A program made the translations under genes and the position numbers. This document shows positions 18,307 through 27,327 of a stretch of 64,000 nucleotides of DNA, one piece after another. The stretch comes from Clostridium sp. OF09-36 (GTDB lineage: Bacteria > Bacillota > Clostridia > Lachnospirales > Lachnospiraceae): the NCBI RefSeq assembly GCF_003481985.1, contig NZ_QUMD01000011.1, positions 1-64,000 of the forward strand, given 5' to 3'. The notes beneath the pieces are model-generated. The model had not been told where the DNA came from. It saw only the letters and a list, made by a program, of their open reading frames with translations, and made no database searches. Positions within the stretch are counted from its first letter, which is position 1. Each line of letters starts with the position of its first letter.

Positions 18307-20082
18307 ATGGATCGGATTGGATTAATCTGCCGTTATATAAAGGAGGATCCGCGTTCTACCCAGCGGGATCTCGCACAGAAAACCGGCTTCTCGGTTGGCA
18401 CTGTGAATACCTTAATTAAGGAGGCCATGCAGCAGCGCCTTATCGCGCAGGGCAAGAGTGTTGCCGGCACGTATGAGCTGACCGGCGCCGGTGATGCATT
18501 TCTGGAGCAGTTCCGCGTGGACGGTGCGCTGATCATTGCTGCCGGGTTTGGTTCTCGCTTTGTTCCACTAACGTTTGAGACACCAAAGGGACTTTTAGAG
18601 GTGTTTGGGGAACGGATGATTGAGCGGCAGATTAAGCAGCTGCATGAAGTGGGCATTACCAACATTACAATCGCGGTCGGGTATTTAAAGGAAAAGTTTG
18701 AGTATCTGATTGATAAATACCAGGTGAAGCTGCTTTACAACCCGGAGTATGCCACTAAAAACACGTTAACTACCATCTACCGGGCACGGCAGGTCCTGGC
18801 CGGGAAAAATATGTACATTCTTTCTTCGGATAACTGGCTGCGCAACAATATGTTCCACACCTATGAATGTGGTGCCTGGTATGCTTCTTCTTATATGGAA
18901 GGAAATACTTCGGAGTGGTGTCTTTCCTATAATAAGAAAGGATGCATTACGCATGTCGAGGTCGGCGGGCACGATTCCTGGGTTATGTACGGGCCAGTGT
19001 TCTTTTCGAAAATATTTTCCGAACAGTTTCTGCCGCTGCTGGAACAGTATTACCAGACTCCGGGCACAGAGCAGTTTTACTGGGAGAATGTGCTGATCGA
19101 GCATTTAGATACACTGGAGATGGATATTAACCGCCAGCCAGAGAATCAGATTTACGAGTTTGAGAATCTGGAAGAACTGCGTCAGTTCGACCCGCGTTAC
19201 CAGAACCATTCCGACAATACGGCCATGGAGCTTGTCTCCGATGTATTTGAGGTGCCGGAATCGGAAATTCACGATATCCGCTGCTTAAAGTCCGGCATGA
19301 CGAACAAATCGTTCCTGTTCCAGCTGCAGGGGCTGCATTACATCTGCCGTATCCCGGGGCCGGGCACAGAGCTCTTGATCAACCGCAAGGAAGAAGCCGA
19401 TGTGTACCGCGCAATCCAGCCGCTGAAGATTTCGGAGCATATCATCTACATGAACGGTGACACCGGATATAAGATTGCGGAATACTACGAAGGTGCACGA
19501 AATTCCCATGCAGGCAGCTGGGAAGATGTAGCGGCATGCATGAAAGTGCTGCACAAGCTGCATGAGTCACAGCTGACTGTGGATCATGAATTCAATATCC
19601 GGGAGCGGATCGCATTTTACGAAGGACTCTGTGCGGCGCATGGCGGCACTTTATTTGAAGATTATGCTGTGGTCCGCAGCCATATGAATGAGCTGATGGA
19701 CCAGCTGGATGCATTAAACCGTCCGAAGGTACTTTCCCATATCGACAGCGTGGCCGATAACTTCCTGTTTCTGCCGGATGGTTCGGTCCGGTTGATTGAC
19801 TGGGAGTATGCCGGTATGTGTGACCCGCTCATCGACATCAGCATGTGTGCGATTTATTCCTATTACGATGAAGGTGCTGTAGAAAAGCTGATGCAAATCT
19901 ACTTTGGAAGAGAACCGGAGGCTGTGGAACGTAAGATTATCTACTCCTATATTGCGCTGGGCGGCTTTTTATGGGCTCTTTGGGCGGTATATAAGGCATC
20001 GCTGGGCGAGGAATTTGGCGAGTATACGCTGATCATGTACCGGTATGCAAAGCAATATTACAAAAAGGTATGCTTATTGTAG
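18307..20082 (+). CDS. licCA: Winged-helix / phosphocholine cytidylyltransferase / choline kinase fusion
   Basis: A 591-residue three-part protein. Residues 1-75 form a winged-helix module (STQRDLAQKTGFSVGTVNTL). About 77-310 is a nucleotidyltransferase of the LicC type (IIAAGFGSRFVPLTFETPKG, LSSDNWLRNN). About 335-591 is an aminoglycoside phosphotransferase-fold choline kinase of the LicA type (LSHIDSVADNFLF, RLIDWEYAGMCDPLIDIS). LicA phosphorylates choline and LicC makes CDP-choline for decoration of surface glycans. AAGGAGG lies 7 bp before the ATG. The position between choline-binding protein genes fits. The LicB transporter and LicD transferase are not in the window. The winged helix may allow self-regulation, which is inference. 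Confidence 0.88.
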   Translation: MDRIGLICRYIKEDPRSTQRDLAQKTGFSVGTVNTLIKEAMQQRLIAQGKSVAGTYELTGAGDAFLEQFRVDGALIIAAGFGSRFVPLTFETPKGLLEVFGERMIERQIKQLHEVGITNITIAVGYLKEKFEYLIDKYQVKLLYNPEYATKNTLTTIYRARQVLAGKNMYILSSDNWLRNNMFHTYECGAWYASSYMEGNTSEWCLSYNKKGCITHVEVGGHDSWVMYGPVFFSKIFSEQFLPLLEQYYQTPGTEQFYWENVLIEHLDTLEMDINRQPENQIYEFENLEELRQFDPRYQNHSDNTAMELVSDVFEVPESEIHDIRCLKSGMTNKSFLFQLQGLHYICRIPGPGTELLINRKEEADVYRAIQPLKISEHIIYMNGDTGYKIAEYYEGARNSHAGSWEDVAACMKVLHKLHESQLTVDHEFNIRERIAFYEGLCAAHGGTLFEDYAVVRSHMNELMDQLDALNRPKVLSHIDSVADNFLFLPDGSVRLIDWEYAGMCDPLIDISMCAIYSYYDEGAVEKLMQIYFGREPEAVERKIIYSYIALGGFLWALWAVYKASLGEEFGEYTLIMYRYAKQYYKKVCLL

Positions 20083-20101
20083 GCAAGCTGTAATGAAAAT
20101 G

Positions 20102-20132
20102 TTAACTATTTTCCTTTGTTCCATGTTATAAT
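20102..20132 (+). promoter_or_regulatory. Promoter of protein C gene
   Basis: Extended -10 TGTTATAAT (TATAAT at 20127-20132) with TTAACT 19 bp upstream. It would start a transcript about 130 nt before the choline-binding gene at 20269. Confidence 0.5.
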
Positions 20133-20268
20133 CAGAGTAAACATTTTGTATCTGTCCGCAGACAAGGGTTTCTGATTTATCAATCCTGTTACTGGGTATA
20201 TTCTGTTACGGAATATGTCTGCACGACAGGAACCATAGTTTCGGATCACACAACTCAGGAGGAAGGGT

Positions 20269-21456
20269 ATGAGACATACAAAAAAACTGACCGCTGCTGC
20301 CCTGGCCGGAATGCTCGGTGCCATGAGCCTGTTTTCCGGCGTGACTGCTTACGCTGCGACCGGCTGGCAGCAAAGCGGCAGCACCTATTACTATTATGAT
20401 GCAAACGGGACTTTACACAAGGGCTGGCTGAATACCGATAATGGCTATTACTACCTGAATTTATCTACTGGAAAAATGACAGTCGGCTGGGAAAAGATCA
20501 ATAACAAATGGTACTACTTCCAGGGAAACGGCGTTATGGCAACCGGCTGGGTCAAGGATAACGGCAAATATTACTACCTGCTGACCGACGGCACCATGCA
20601 CACAGGCTGGGTCAGCATCGACAATGTTTACTATTATCTGTCCGACAGCGGTGCCATGGCAACCGGCTGGGTGAACATGGATAATGGCTGGTATTACTTT
20701 GACCCGGATAATGGACAGTGTACCGTAAACAGTGCACGGGCCATTAAGGATAGCTGGTATATGTTCGGCAATGACGGAAAAATGCTCACCGGCTGGCAAC
20801 AGGTTGACGGTGCTTATTACTACTTCCACACAGACGGGAGGATGCTCACCGGCTGGCTCAATGACGGCACAAATGACTATTACATGGATCCGGCAAATGG
20901 CCGCATGTCTACCGGCTGGAAGCAGATTGAGAATTCTTATTACTACTTCAACAATTCCGGTCACAAACTCACCGGGTGGATCCAGATCAACGGAACTTAC
21001 TATTACTTAAATCCGTCAGATAAGGGACGCATGGCAGCAAATACTACCTTAAAGATTGACGGAGTTTCTTATACCTTTGCTGCTAACGGCGCCTGCACAA
21101 CCAGTAATGGAAATGCGCTGAATGTGAATAATACGGCGTCGAACACAACGGCTGGGACGAACACACCGGGAAGCAATTCCGGTACTTTTTCTAATAGTTT
21201 TACACCAGGCAGTTCCAACAATACCGCTTCTTCTACTCCGGGGAGCACCACTGGAAACACGACTCCAGGAAATTCTTCTAGCAGCAATAACAGCAATAAT
21301 GAGTATGTTGCCACCGGTCCGGCTACCGGCAAGATCGATCCGAGTTTTAATGGAAGCACTCCATCCAGCAATACCACGCCTGGTGGAACAAACAGCAGTT
21401 CCAGCTCTGGAAATTATGTTCTGCAGGCAGGTCTGACGACCGGACCAAAACCGTAA
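20269..21456 (+). CDS. Secreted choline-binding-repeat protein C
   Basis: 395 residues. A signal peptide ends at AYAA. It is followed by about eleven near-canonical choline-binding repeats (units such as TGWVKDNGKYYYLLTDGTMH) covering residues 30-285. A low-complexity tail of about 110 residues rich in S, T, N, P and G (TPGSNSGTFSN, TPGSTTGNTTPG) ends without an anchor motif. Its repeats are more regular than those of proteins A and B, so it is not a third copy of the switch pair. GGAGGAAGG lies just before the start. The tail may be a flexible or glycosylated stalk. Confidence 0.9.
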   Translation: MRHTKKLTAAALAGMLGAMSLFSGVTAYAATGWQQSGSTYYYYDANGTLHKGWLNTDNGYYYLNLSTGKMTVGWEKINNKWYYFQGNGVMATGWVKDNGKYYYLLTDGTMHTGWVSIDNVYYYLSDSGAMATGWVNMDNGWYYFDPDNGQCTVNSARAIKDSWYMFGNDGKMLTGWQQVDGAYYYFHTDGRMLTGWLNDGTNDYYMDPANGRMSTGWKQIENSYYYFNNSGHKLTGWIQINGTYYYLNPSDKGRMAANTTLKIDGVSYTFAANGACTTSNGNALNVNNTASNTTAGTNTPGSNSGTFSNSFTPGSSNNTASSTPGSTTGNTTPGNSSSSNNSNNEYVATGPATGKIDPSFNGSTPSSNTTPGGTNSSSSSGNYVLQAGLTTGPKP

Positions 21457-21511
21457 ATTCATCGTTTATCTTAAGAAGTTGCCTCTGGCAGCTTCTTTTG
21501 TGTTTTCGAAC

Positions 21512-21569
21512 ATCAAAAAAACATCCCGTACCGACTCATGTTCGAGTCGGTACGGGATGTTTTTGTTTT
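21512..21569. terminator. Bidirectional terminator between protein C and leuA
   Basis: A 17-bp perfect stem (ACATCCCGTACCGACTC with its complement), a 6-nt loop, A run on the left and T run on the right. It ends both converging transcripts. Confidence 0.95.
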
Positions 21570-21611
21570 CATCTCAACTTGCAGAAAAATCTATGGTCAT
21601 CTGTTCAGTTT

Positions 21612-23285
21612 TTAGGAAAAGAACAATCTGTTCACCGCACTAAAGATACCGCGGATAGAGGATCTGGTGATGTTGGAGCTTACGCCGACACCGTAGGTCA
21701 CCTTGCCGCTGTCCTTGTCCATTAAGTGGATGTAGGATGCTGCCTGTGCGTTGGAGCCGGAGTTCAGCGCGTGCTCGTTGTAGTCCAGTACCTTGATCTG
21801 GACGCCGAGTGCTTCTTCCAGGCCGCGCTGTACCGCATCGATCGGGCCGTTGCCGACGCCCTCGAAACTCTTCTCCATTCCATGGTCGGTATAGATAACC
21901 TTGGCAAGGGTTGCGAACTCACCGTCGGAAGACTCGGTATCGGTAATCTGGCACTTGCGGAAGTGGATCGGCTCTTTCTTGTCTAAGTAATTCTTGCGGA
22001 ACTCTTCCATGATCTGCTCCGGAGCAACCTCACCCTGCTGCTCGGAAATCTTCTGGATGATGTCTGCAAATTCTTTGTGCATGCCCTTCGGCAGTTTAAA
22101 GCCGTAGAACGTATCCATAACGAAAGCTACGCCGCCCTTTCCGGACTGGCTGTTGATACGAACGATTGGCTCGTACTGTCTGCCAATGTCGGACGGATCG
22201 ATCGGAAGGTACGGAACCTCCCAGTACTGGCCATTTCTCTCGTGAAGGGCCTGTAAGCCTTTGTTGATCGCATCCTGATGGGAGCCGGAGAATGCGGTAA
22301 ATACCAGCTTTCCTGCATACGGATGACGCGGGTCGATGGTCATCTTGGTGCAGCGCTCGTATACTTCTGCGATCTCGCGGACATTCTCAATCTCCAGATT
22401 CGGGTCGATGCCCTGGGAGAACATGTTGTAAGCGATGTTTAAGATATCGACATTACCGGTACGCTCGCCGTTTCCGAATAAGGTTCCCTCGACACGGTCT
22501 GCGCCTGCAAGCAGTGCTAACTCAGTTGCTGCCACGCCGGTACCGCGGTCGTTGTGCGGGTGAACGCTTAAGATTACGCTGTCACGGTTCTTGAAGTGCT
22601 TATGCATCCATTCAATCTGGTCTGCGTATACGTTCGGAGTGTTCATCTCCACGGTAGACGGCAGGTTGAAGATGATCGGCTTCTCCGGTGTTGCCTCGCC
22701 CCAGGTATCCTGAACAGCGGTGCAGACCTCCAGTGCGTAATCCAGCTCGGTGCCGGTGAAGCTCTCCGGAGAGTACTCTAACATTAAATCGCCATCGTAG
22801 TCTTTTGCGTATTTCTTGACTAACTCGGTTCCTTCGATTGCGATCTGCTTGATCTCTTCCTTATTTTTGTGGAAGACTACGTCACGCTGTAAGGTAGAGG
22901 TGGAGTTGTAGATATGAACTACTACCTTCTTGATGCCCTGGATTGCCTCAAAGGTTCTCTTGATCAGGTGCTCACGGCACTGTACCAGAACCTGTACACG
23001 GACATCGTCCGGGATAAGCTTGCGCTCTACTAACTGTCTTAAGAAGTCGTATTCGATCTGGGATGCTGCCGGGAAACCGATCTCGATTTCCTTAAAGCCC
23101 AGCTTTACTAACATGTTGAAGAACTCAATCTTCTCTTCTACTACCATCGGCTCTACCAGTGCCTGGTTGCCGTCACGTAAGTCTACGCTGCACCAGATCG
23201 GCGCTTTCTCAATTTCCTTGTTTGGCCACTCGCGCTCCGGGTAATGGATGACTGGGTTTCTTTTGTATTTCTTGATATTTAACAT
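21612..23285 (-). CDS. leuA: 2-isopropylmalate synthase
   Basis: 557 residues. The TIM-barrel start has CSVDLRDGNQALVEPM, and the metal-binding SVHPHNDRGTG motif is intact. The C-terminal leucine-sensing domain (about residues 430-557) is present, so feedback inhibition is expected. It condenses acetyl-CoA with 2-oxoisovalerate, the first step of leucine synthesis. It is the long LeuA form common in actinobacteria and many Clostridia. No other leu gene is in the window. A 270-nt leader with a small reading frame lies upstream. Confidence 0.95.
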   Translation of the reverse strand: MLNIKKYKRNPVIHYPEREWPNKEIEKAPIWCSVDLRDGNQALVEPMVVEEKIEFFNMLVKLGFKEIEIGFPAASQIEYDFLRQLVERKLIPDDVRVQVLVQCREHLIKRTFEAIQGIKKVVVHIYNSTSTLQRDVVFHKNKEEIKQIAIEGTELVKKYAKDYDGDLMLEYSPESFTGTELDYALEVCTAVQDTWGEATPEKPIIFNLPSTVEMNTPNVYADQIEWMHKHFKNRDSVILSVHPHNDRGTGVAATELALLAGADRVEGTLFGNGERTGNVDILNIAYNMFSQGIDPNLEIENVREIAEVYERCTKMTIDPRHPYAGKLVFTAFSGSHQDAINKGLQALHERNGQYWEVPYLPIDPSDIGRQYEPIVRINSQSGKGGVAFVMDTFYGFKLPKGMHKEFADIIQKISEQQGEVAPEQIMEEFRKNYLDKKEPIHFRKCQITDTESSDGEFATLAKVIYTDHGMEKSFEGVGNGPIDAVQRGLEEALGVQIKVLDYNEHALNSGSNAQAASYIHLMDKDSGKVTYGVGVSSNITRSSIRGIFSAVNRLFFS

Positions 23286-23437
23286 AATGCTTTTCCTCCA
23301 ATTTGTTCGTTGTCCGAGGACAGCTGCTTTCGTTTCATGCTATCCTTGCTTTTATAGGTTGCTTCTTTACAGTTTGTACTTATTTCCGTCTACTGCCCTT
23401 TTTGTTGTCACATGACAGTTCCGGTAATGATCCTCGC

Positions 23438-23527
23438 TCAGCCCATAACGGGCAGTCGCTCGATCACGCCGTAGAAGCGGACAATGAACAATACTGATCC
23501 TACTGATTCAGCCCCATCTTTCATCAT
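23438..23527 (-). CDS. Small upstream reading frame in the leuA leader
   Basis: A 29-codon frame, MMKDGAESVGSVLFIVRFYG then VIERLPVMG, begins about 30 nt after the predicted transcript start, with AAAGGA just upstream. It could be a leader peptide acting in attenuation, but it has only two leucines and I see no clear terminator/antiterminator pair after it. No T-box sequence (GGTGGNACCGCG type) is present. It may also be chance. Confidence 0.35.
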   Translation of the reverse strand: MMKDGAESVGSVLFIVRFYGVIERLPVMG

Positions 23528-23561
23528 TCCTTTTCCTGAAAAATTTGATACGTTAAAGTGT

Positions 23562-23590
23562 ATTTTAGCATATTTTGGTAGGTGTGGCAA
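23562..23590 (-). promoter_or_regulatory. Promoter upstream of leuA
   Basis: On the minus strand TTGCCA (23585-23590), 17-bp spacer, TAAAAT (23562-23567), with a TG just before the -10 (TGCTAAAAT). It places transcript start near 23555. Confidence 0.7.
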
Positions 23591-23669
23591 GGTCTCACAA
23601 CAAAAGAACTCCCGCAGCCAGCCAGTTGTAAAACCAGCTTCGGCATGCAGGAGTCCCTGTATGGATCAT

Positions 23670-25040
23670 TTACAGCACATGTCCCTGTGCCTTCATCACT
23701 TCGATTACCTGGTCTACCAGCTTCTCGCACTGCTCCGTGGTCGGTGCCTCTACCATGACGCGTACCACCGGCTCGGTTCCGGACTGGCGCAGAAGAATGC
23801 GTCCATCACTTCCCAGGGTTTCAGTAACTTTCGCTACCTCATCCTGGACTGCCGGGTCATCCTGTGCCTGCTGCTTGTCGTGGACACGGACATTTTTCAG
23901 CACCTGCGGGAAGATCTCGACCTCGGAAGCCAGCTTACCGAGGGTCTCTTTCTTCTCCAGCATGACTTCCATAACCTTTAAGGAAGTCAGGATGCCGTCA
24001 CCGGTGGTGGCATGCTTACTGAAGATGATGTGGCCGGACTGCTCACCGCCCAGGCAGTTGCCGTACTGGGACATGTTCTCGTACACATATTTATCTCCTA
24101 CTGCAGTCTTCTCGTAAGAGATGCCCTCGCGGTCGAAGGCCTTGTAAAGGCCGAAGTTGGACATGATGGTGGTGACAACCGTGTTGTTCTTTAAGCTGCC
24201 GGTCTCTTTCATGTACTTGCCGCACACATAGAGGATCAGATCACCGTCTACCACATTGCCATTCTCGTCAACTGCGATACAGCGGTCTGCGTCTCCGTCG
24301 TAAGCAAAGCCAACGTCACAGCCGGTTTCTTTCACATAGTCCTGCAGCACATGGATATGGGTGGAACCGCAGTCGGTATTGATGTTTAAGCCGTTCGGCT
24401 GGTTGTTGATGACGTGTGTCTCGGCACCCAGGGCATCGAACACGTTCTTAGCAATGGCAGAAGCACTGCCGTTTGCGCAGTCCAGCGCCACTTTTTTGCC
24501 CTTGAAGGAGCGGGTAGCGATGGAGATCAGATAGCCGATGTAGCGGTTTCTGCCTGCGGAGTAATCGGTAGTGCGGCCGATCGCATCTTTTAAGGCGAAT
24601 GGGATTTCACCCATCTCTCCGTCTAAATAGCGCTCAATCTCAACGATAACATCTTCTTCCAGCTTCTCGCCCTTGCCGTTGATAACCTTAATTCCATTGT
24701 CGTAGTACGGATTGTGGCTGGCAGAGATCATAATACCGCAGTCAAACTCCTCGGTACGCACGACGTAGGATACGCTCGGTGTGGTGGTAACGTGGAGCAG
24801 ATATACATCTGCGCCGGAAGCAGTAAGGCCTGCTACCAGGGAATACTCGAACATGTAGCTGCTGCGGCGGGTGTCCTTGCCAATGGCAACGCGACAGCGG
24901 CCCTCCGGGTTATCCGAAGTCTTTTTTGCCTGTTTTCCGTAGTACCAGCCCAGAAAACGGCCTACCTTGTAGGCATGCTCCACAGTTAAGTTGACGTTTG
25001 CTTCCCCGCGGAAACCGTCCGTGCCAAAATATTTACCCAT
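23670..25040 (-). CDS. glmM: Phosphoglucosamine mutase
   Basis: 456 residues with all family landmarks: catalytic serine loop ISASHNPYYDNGIKV (about residue 100), metal loop YDGDADRC, sugar loop GEQSGHIIF and the phosphate-binding RQSGTEPVVRVMVEA near the end. It converts glucosamine-6-phosphate to glucosamine-1-phosphate for UDP-GlcNAc and peptidoglycan. It follows the rhamnose genes on the same strand after a 235-bp gap, so it may have its own promoter. Confidence 0.95.
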   Translation of the reverse strand: MGKYFGTDGFRGEANVNLTVEHAYKVGRFLGWYYGKQAKKTSDNPEGRCRVAIGKDTRRSSYMFEYSLVAGLTASGADVYLLHVTTTPSVSYVVRTEEFDCGIMISASHNPYYDNGIKVINGKGEKLEEDVIVEIERYLDGEMGEIPFALKDAIGRTTDYSAGRNRYIGYLISIATRSFKGKKVALDCANGSASAIAKNVFDALGAETHVINNQPNGLNINTDCGSTHIHVLQDYVKETGCDVGFAYDGDADRCIAVDENGNVVDGDLILYVCGKYMKETGSLKNNTVVTTIMSNFGLYKAFDREGISYEKTAVGDKYVYENMSQYGNCLGGEQSGHIIFSKHATTGDGILTSLKVMEVMLEKKETLGKLASEVEIFPQVLKNVRVHDKQQAQDDPAVQDEVAKVTETLGSDGRILLRQSGTEPVVRVMVEAPTTEQCEKLVDQVIEVMKAQGHVL

Positions 25041-25275
25041 GATGAATTCTCCTCTTTTCTACTATGTTTCTGATGTCTGCGCTGCAATTGCATGCCAGCC
25101 GGATTGTTCCCATTTTGCTTTTCCCTGACAGGCGATTCGTCAGCCCAGGCGAAACCTGAAATTCCCGGCAGGCACACCTGCGCCGCCGGGAACCTTTTTC
25201 TTTATAACTGTACAATTTCTGCGCAGTTACCTGTATTTTCCTATTTGATTTTGCTGTTTACGCATTCGTAAACAA

Positions 25276-26121
25276 TCAATATTCGATTTCCTTCAAGAAG
25301 CGTCCCAGCGCATCCTGCCATGCCGGAAGGCGCTCAAACCCGTTGTCGCTGAGCTTTTCCTTGCTCATGCGGCTGTTGGACGGGCGGGTGGCTTTTGCCG
25401 GGAACTCACTGCTGCTGACCGGAGTCACCGGAACATCCATGCCTGCCTGACGGAAGATTTCCTTTGCGAACTCGTACCAGCTGCACAGTCCCTCGTTGGT
25501 GGCATGGTAGCGGCCGTACTTATCGGTCTGGATCATGTCGACTAACAGTCTTGCCAGGTCGTGGGTGTAGGTCGGGGAACCAACCTGGTCATCTACTACA
25601 CTAACTGCGCCGCGCTCTTTTCCGAGACGCAGCATGGTCTTGATGAAGTTCTTTCCTGCCACGCCGAATACCCAGGCGATACGCACGATAAAGTATTTAT
25701 CGGACCGTTCCTCAACTGCCAGCTCACCCTCGTATTTGGTCTGACCGTATACATTTAACGGGTGACGCTCATCGTCCGGCTCCCACGGGCGGGTACCCTG
25801 ACCGTCGAACACGTAGTCCGTGCTGATGTACATAAGCTTCACATCGGCCTCTTTGCAGGCCTGCGCCACGTTGCGGGTGCCCTCGCCGTTGATGCGGCGG
25901 CAAAGTTCTACGTTGTCTTCGGCTGCATCTACTGCAGTATATGCGGCACAGTGGATGACGGCATCTGCACCGGACGCTTTGATGACACGTCTGCAGGCCT
26001 CTGCATCGGTGATATCCATCTCCTCCACGTCGACGCCAATGCCCTCGATGCCGCGTTTTGCCAGTTCATTCATCAGGTCAGTTCCAAGCTGGCCTTTTGC
26101 TCCTGTTACCAGAACCTTCAT
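25276..26121 (-). CDS. rfbD: dTDP-4-dehydrorhamnose reductase
   Basis: 281 residues, short-chain dehydrogenase fold. The NADPH-binding VTGAKGQLGTDL motif is at the start, with the catalytic YGQTKYEGE (Tyr-x3-Lys) near residue 128. It makes dTDP-L-rhamnose, the last step of the pathway. It lies 51 bp after rfbB in the rfbA-rfbB-rfbD set and probably feeds rhamnose to the glycan made by the 1-9 kb operon. Confidence 0.95.
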   Translation of the reverse strand: MKVLVTGAKGQLGTDLMNELAKRGIEGIGVDVEEMDITDAEACRRVIKASGADAVIHCAAYTAVDAAEDNVELCRRINGEGTRNVAQACKEADVKLMYISTDYVFDGQGTRPWEPDDERHPLNVYGQTKYEGELAVEERSDKYFIVRIAWVFGVAGKNFIKTMLRLGKERGAVSVVDDQVGSPTYTHDLARLLVDMIQTDKYGRYHATNEGLCSWYEFAKEIFRQAGMDVPVTPVSSSEFPAKATRPSNSRMSKEKLSDNGFERLPAWQDALGRFLKEIEY

Positions 26122-26172
26122 GCTGTTTCCTCTTTCTGTTTCACGGTTTCTTTTATAACGGTTTCCGTGCGC

Positions 26173-27201
26173 TTATACTTCCTCGCGGTTTCCGTACATT
26201 TTCTCGTAATAATTCTGATACTCGCCAGAGATGATGGTCTCCCACCACTCGCGGTTCTCTAAATACCACTTAATGGTCTTCTTGATGCCGTCTGCGAATT
26301 TGGTCTCCGGCAGCCAGCCAAGCTCGTTGTGGATCTTGGTCGGGTCGATAGCGTAACGCATGTCGTGGCCCTTACGGTCGGTAACATGGGTGATGAGGCT
26401 TTCCGGCTTGCCCAGCTCTTTGCAGATCAGCTTCACGATGTCGATGTTGCGCATCTCGTTGTGTCCGCCGATGTTGTAAACCTCACCAACACGTCCTTTG
26501 TGGATGATCAGGTCGATGGCCTTGCAGTGGTCCTCTACGTACAGCCAGTCGCGGACATTTAAGCCCTCGCCGTAAACCGGGAGCGGCTTGTCTGCCAGTG
26601 CATTTGCGATCATAAGCGGGATCAGCTTCTCCGGGAAGTGGTACGGACCGTAGTTGTTGGAGCAGCGGCTGATGGTGATCGGCAGACCGTAGGTGCGGTG
26701 GTATGCCTGTACCAGCAGGTCAGCGCCTGCCTTGGAGGAGCTGTACGGGCTGCTGGTGTGGATCGGGGTCTCCTCGGTGAAGAAAAGGTCCGGGCGGTCT
26801 AACGGAAGATCGCCGTATACTTCATCGGTGGATACCTGGTGATAACGTTTGATGCCATACTTGCGGCAGGCATCCATCATCACTGCGGTTCCCTTGATGT
26901 TGGTGTCTAAGAAGATCTCTGGGTTTTCGATGGAGCGGTCTACATGGCTCTCGGCTGCAAAGTTTACGACGATGTCCGGATGTTCTTCCTCGAACAGCTT
27001 GTAGATAGCTTCGCGGTCGCAGATATTGATCTTGCAGAAGCGGAAGTTCGGGTTCTTTAATGCCTCTTCCAAGGTGGATAAGTTGCCTGCGTAGGTCAGA
27101 CAGTCTACGCACACGATCCGGTAATCCGGATACTTGTTTAACATATGGTAAACGAAGTTGGAGCCGATGAAACCGGCACCGCCTGTTACGATGATAGTCA
27201 T
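26173..27201 (-). CDS. rfbB: dTDP-glucose 4,6-dehydratase
   Basis: 342 residues. VTGGAGFIGSNF binds NAD; STDEVYGDL and YSSSKAGADLLV carry the Thr/Asp/Glu and Tyr-x3-Lys catalytic residues. It converts dTDP-glucose to dTDP-4-keto-6-deoxyglucose. The epimerase RfbC, needed next, is not in this block and must be encoded elsewhere. Confidence 0.95.
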   Translation of the reverse strand: MTIIVTGGAGFIGSNFVYHMLNKYPDYRIVCVDCLTYAGNLSTLEEALKNPNFRFCKINICDREAIYKLFEEEHPDIVVNFAAESHVDRSIENPEIFLDTNIKGTAVMMDACRKYGIKRYHQVSTDEVYGDLPLDRPDLFFTEETPIHTSSPYSSSKAGADLLVQAYHRTYGLPITISRCSNNYGPYHFPEKLIPLMIANALADKPLPVYGEGLNVRDWLYVEDHCKAIDLIIHKGRVGEVYNIGGHNEMRNIDIVKLICKELGKPESLITHVTDRKGHDMRYAIDPTKIHNELGWLPETKFADGIKKTIKWYLENREWWETIISGEYQNYYEKMYGNREEV

Positions 27202-27327
27202 AGTTTGTTTCCTCTTTTCTTTTTCTGCAGCAATCCGCTGCGGCAGGCATGCTGCGCATAGGCTGTATACTGCTGTATTTCCTGTCGTTTTGCAGTCTTC
27301 CAGATCTGCTTTGACAATTCGCTCTAT

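Noticed and set aside
20269..21456. Protein C as a third cassette of the inversion system
   Set aside because: Its upstream region and signal peptide do not match the 197-bp repeat and no crossover-like site is present.
25140..25215. GC-rich hairpin with T tract on the plus strand between rfbD and glmM
   Set aside because: It has the form of a plus-strand terminator but no plus-strand gene leads into it, and the minus side lacks a T tract. Left unannotated.
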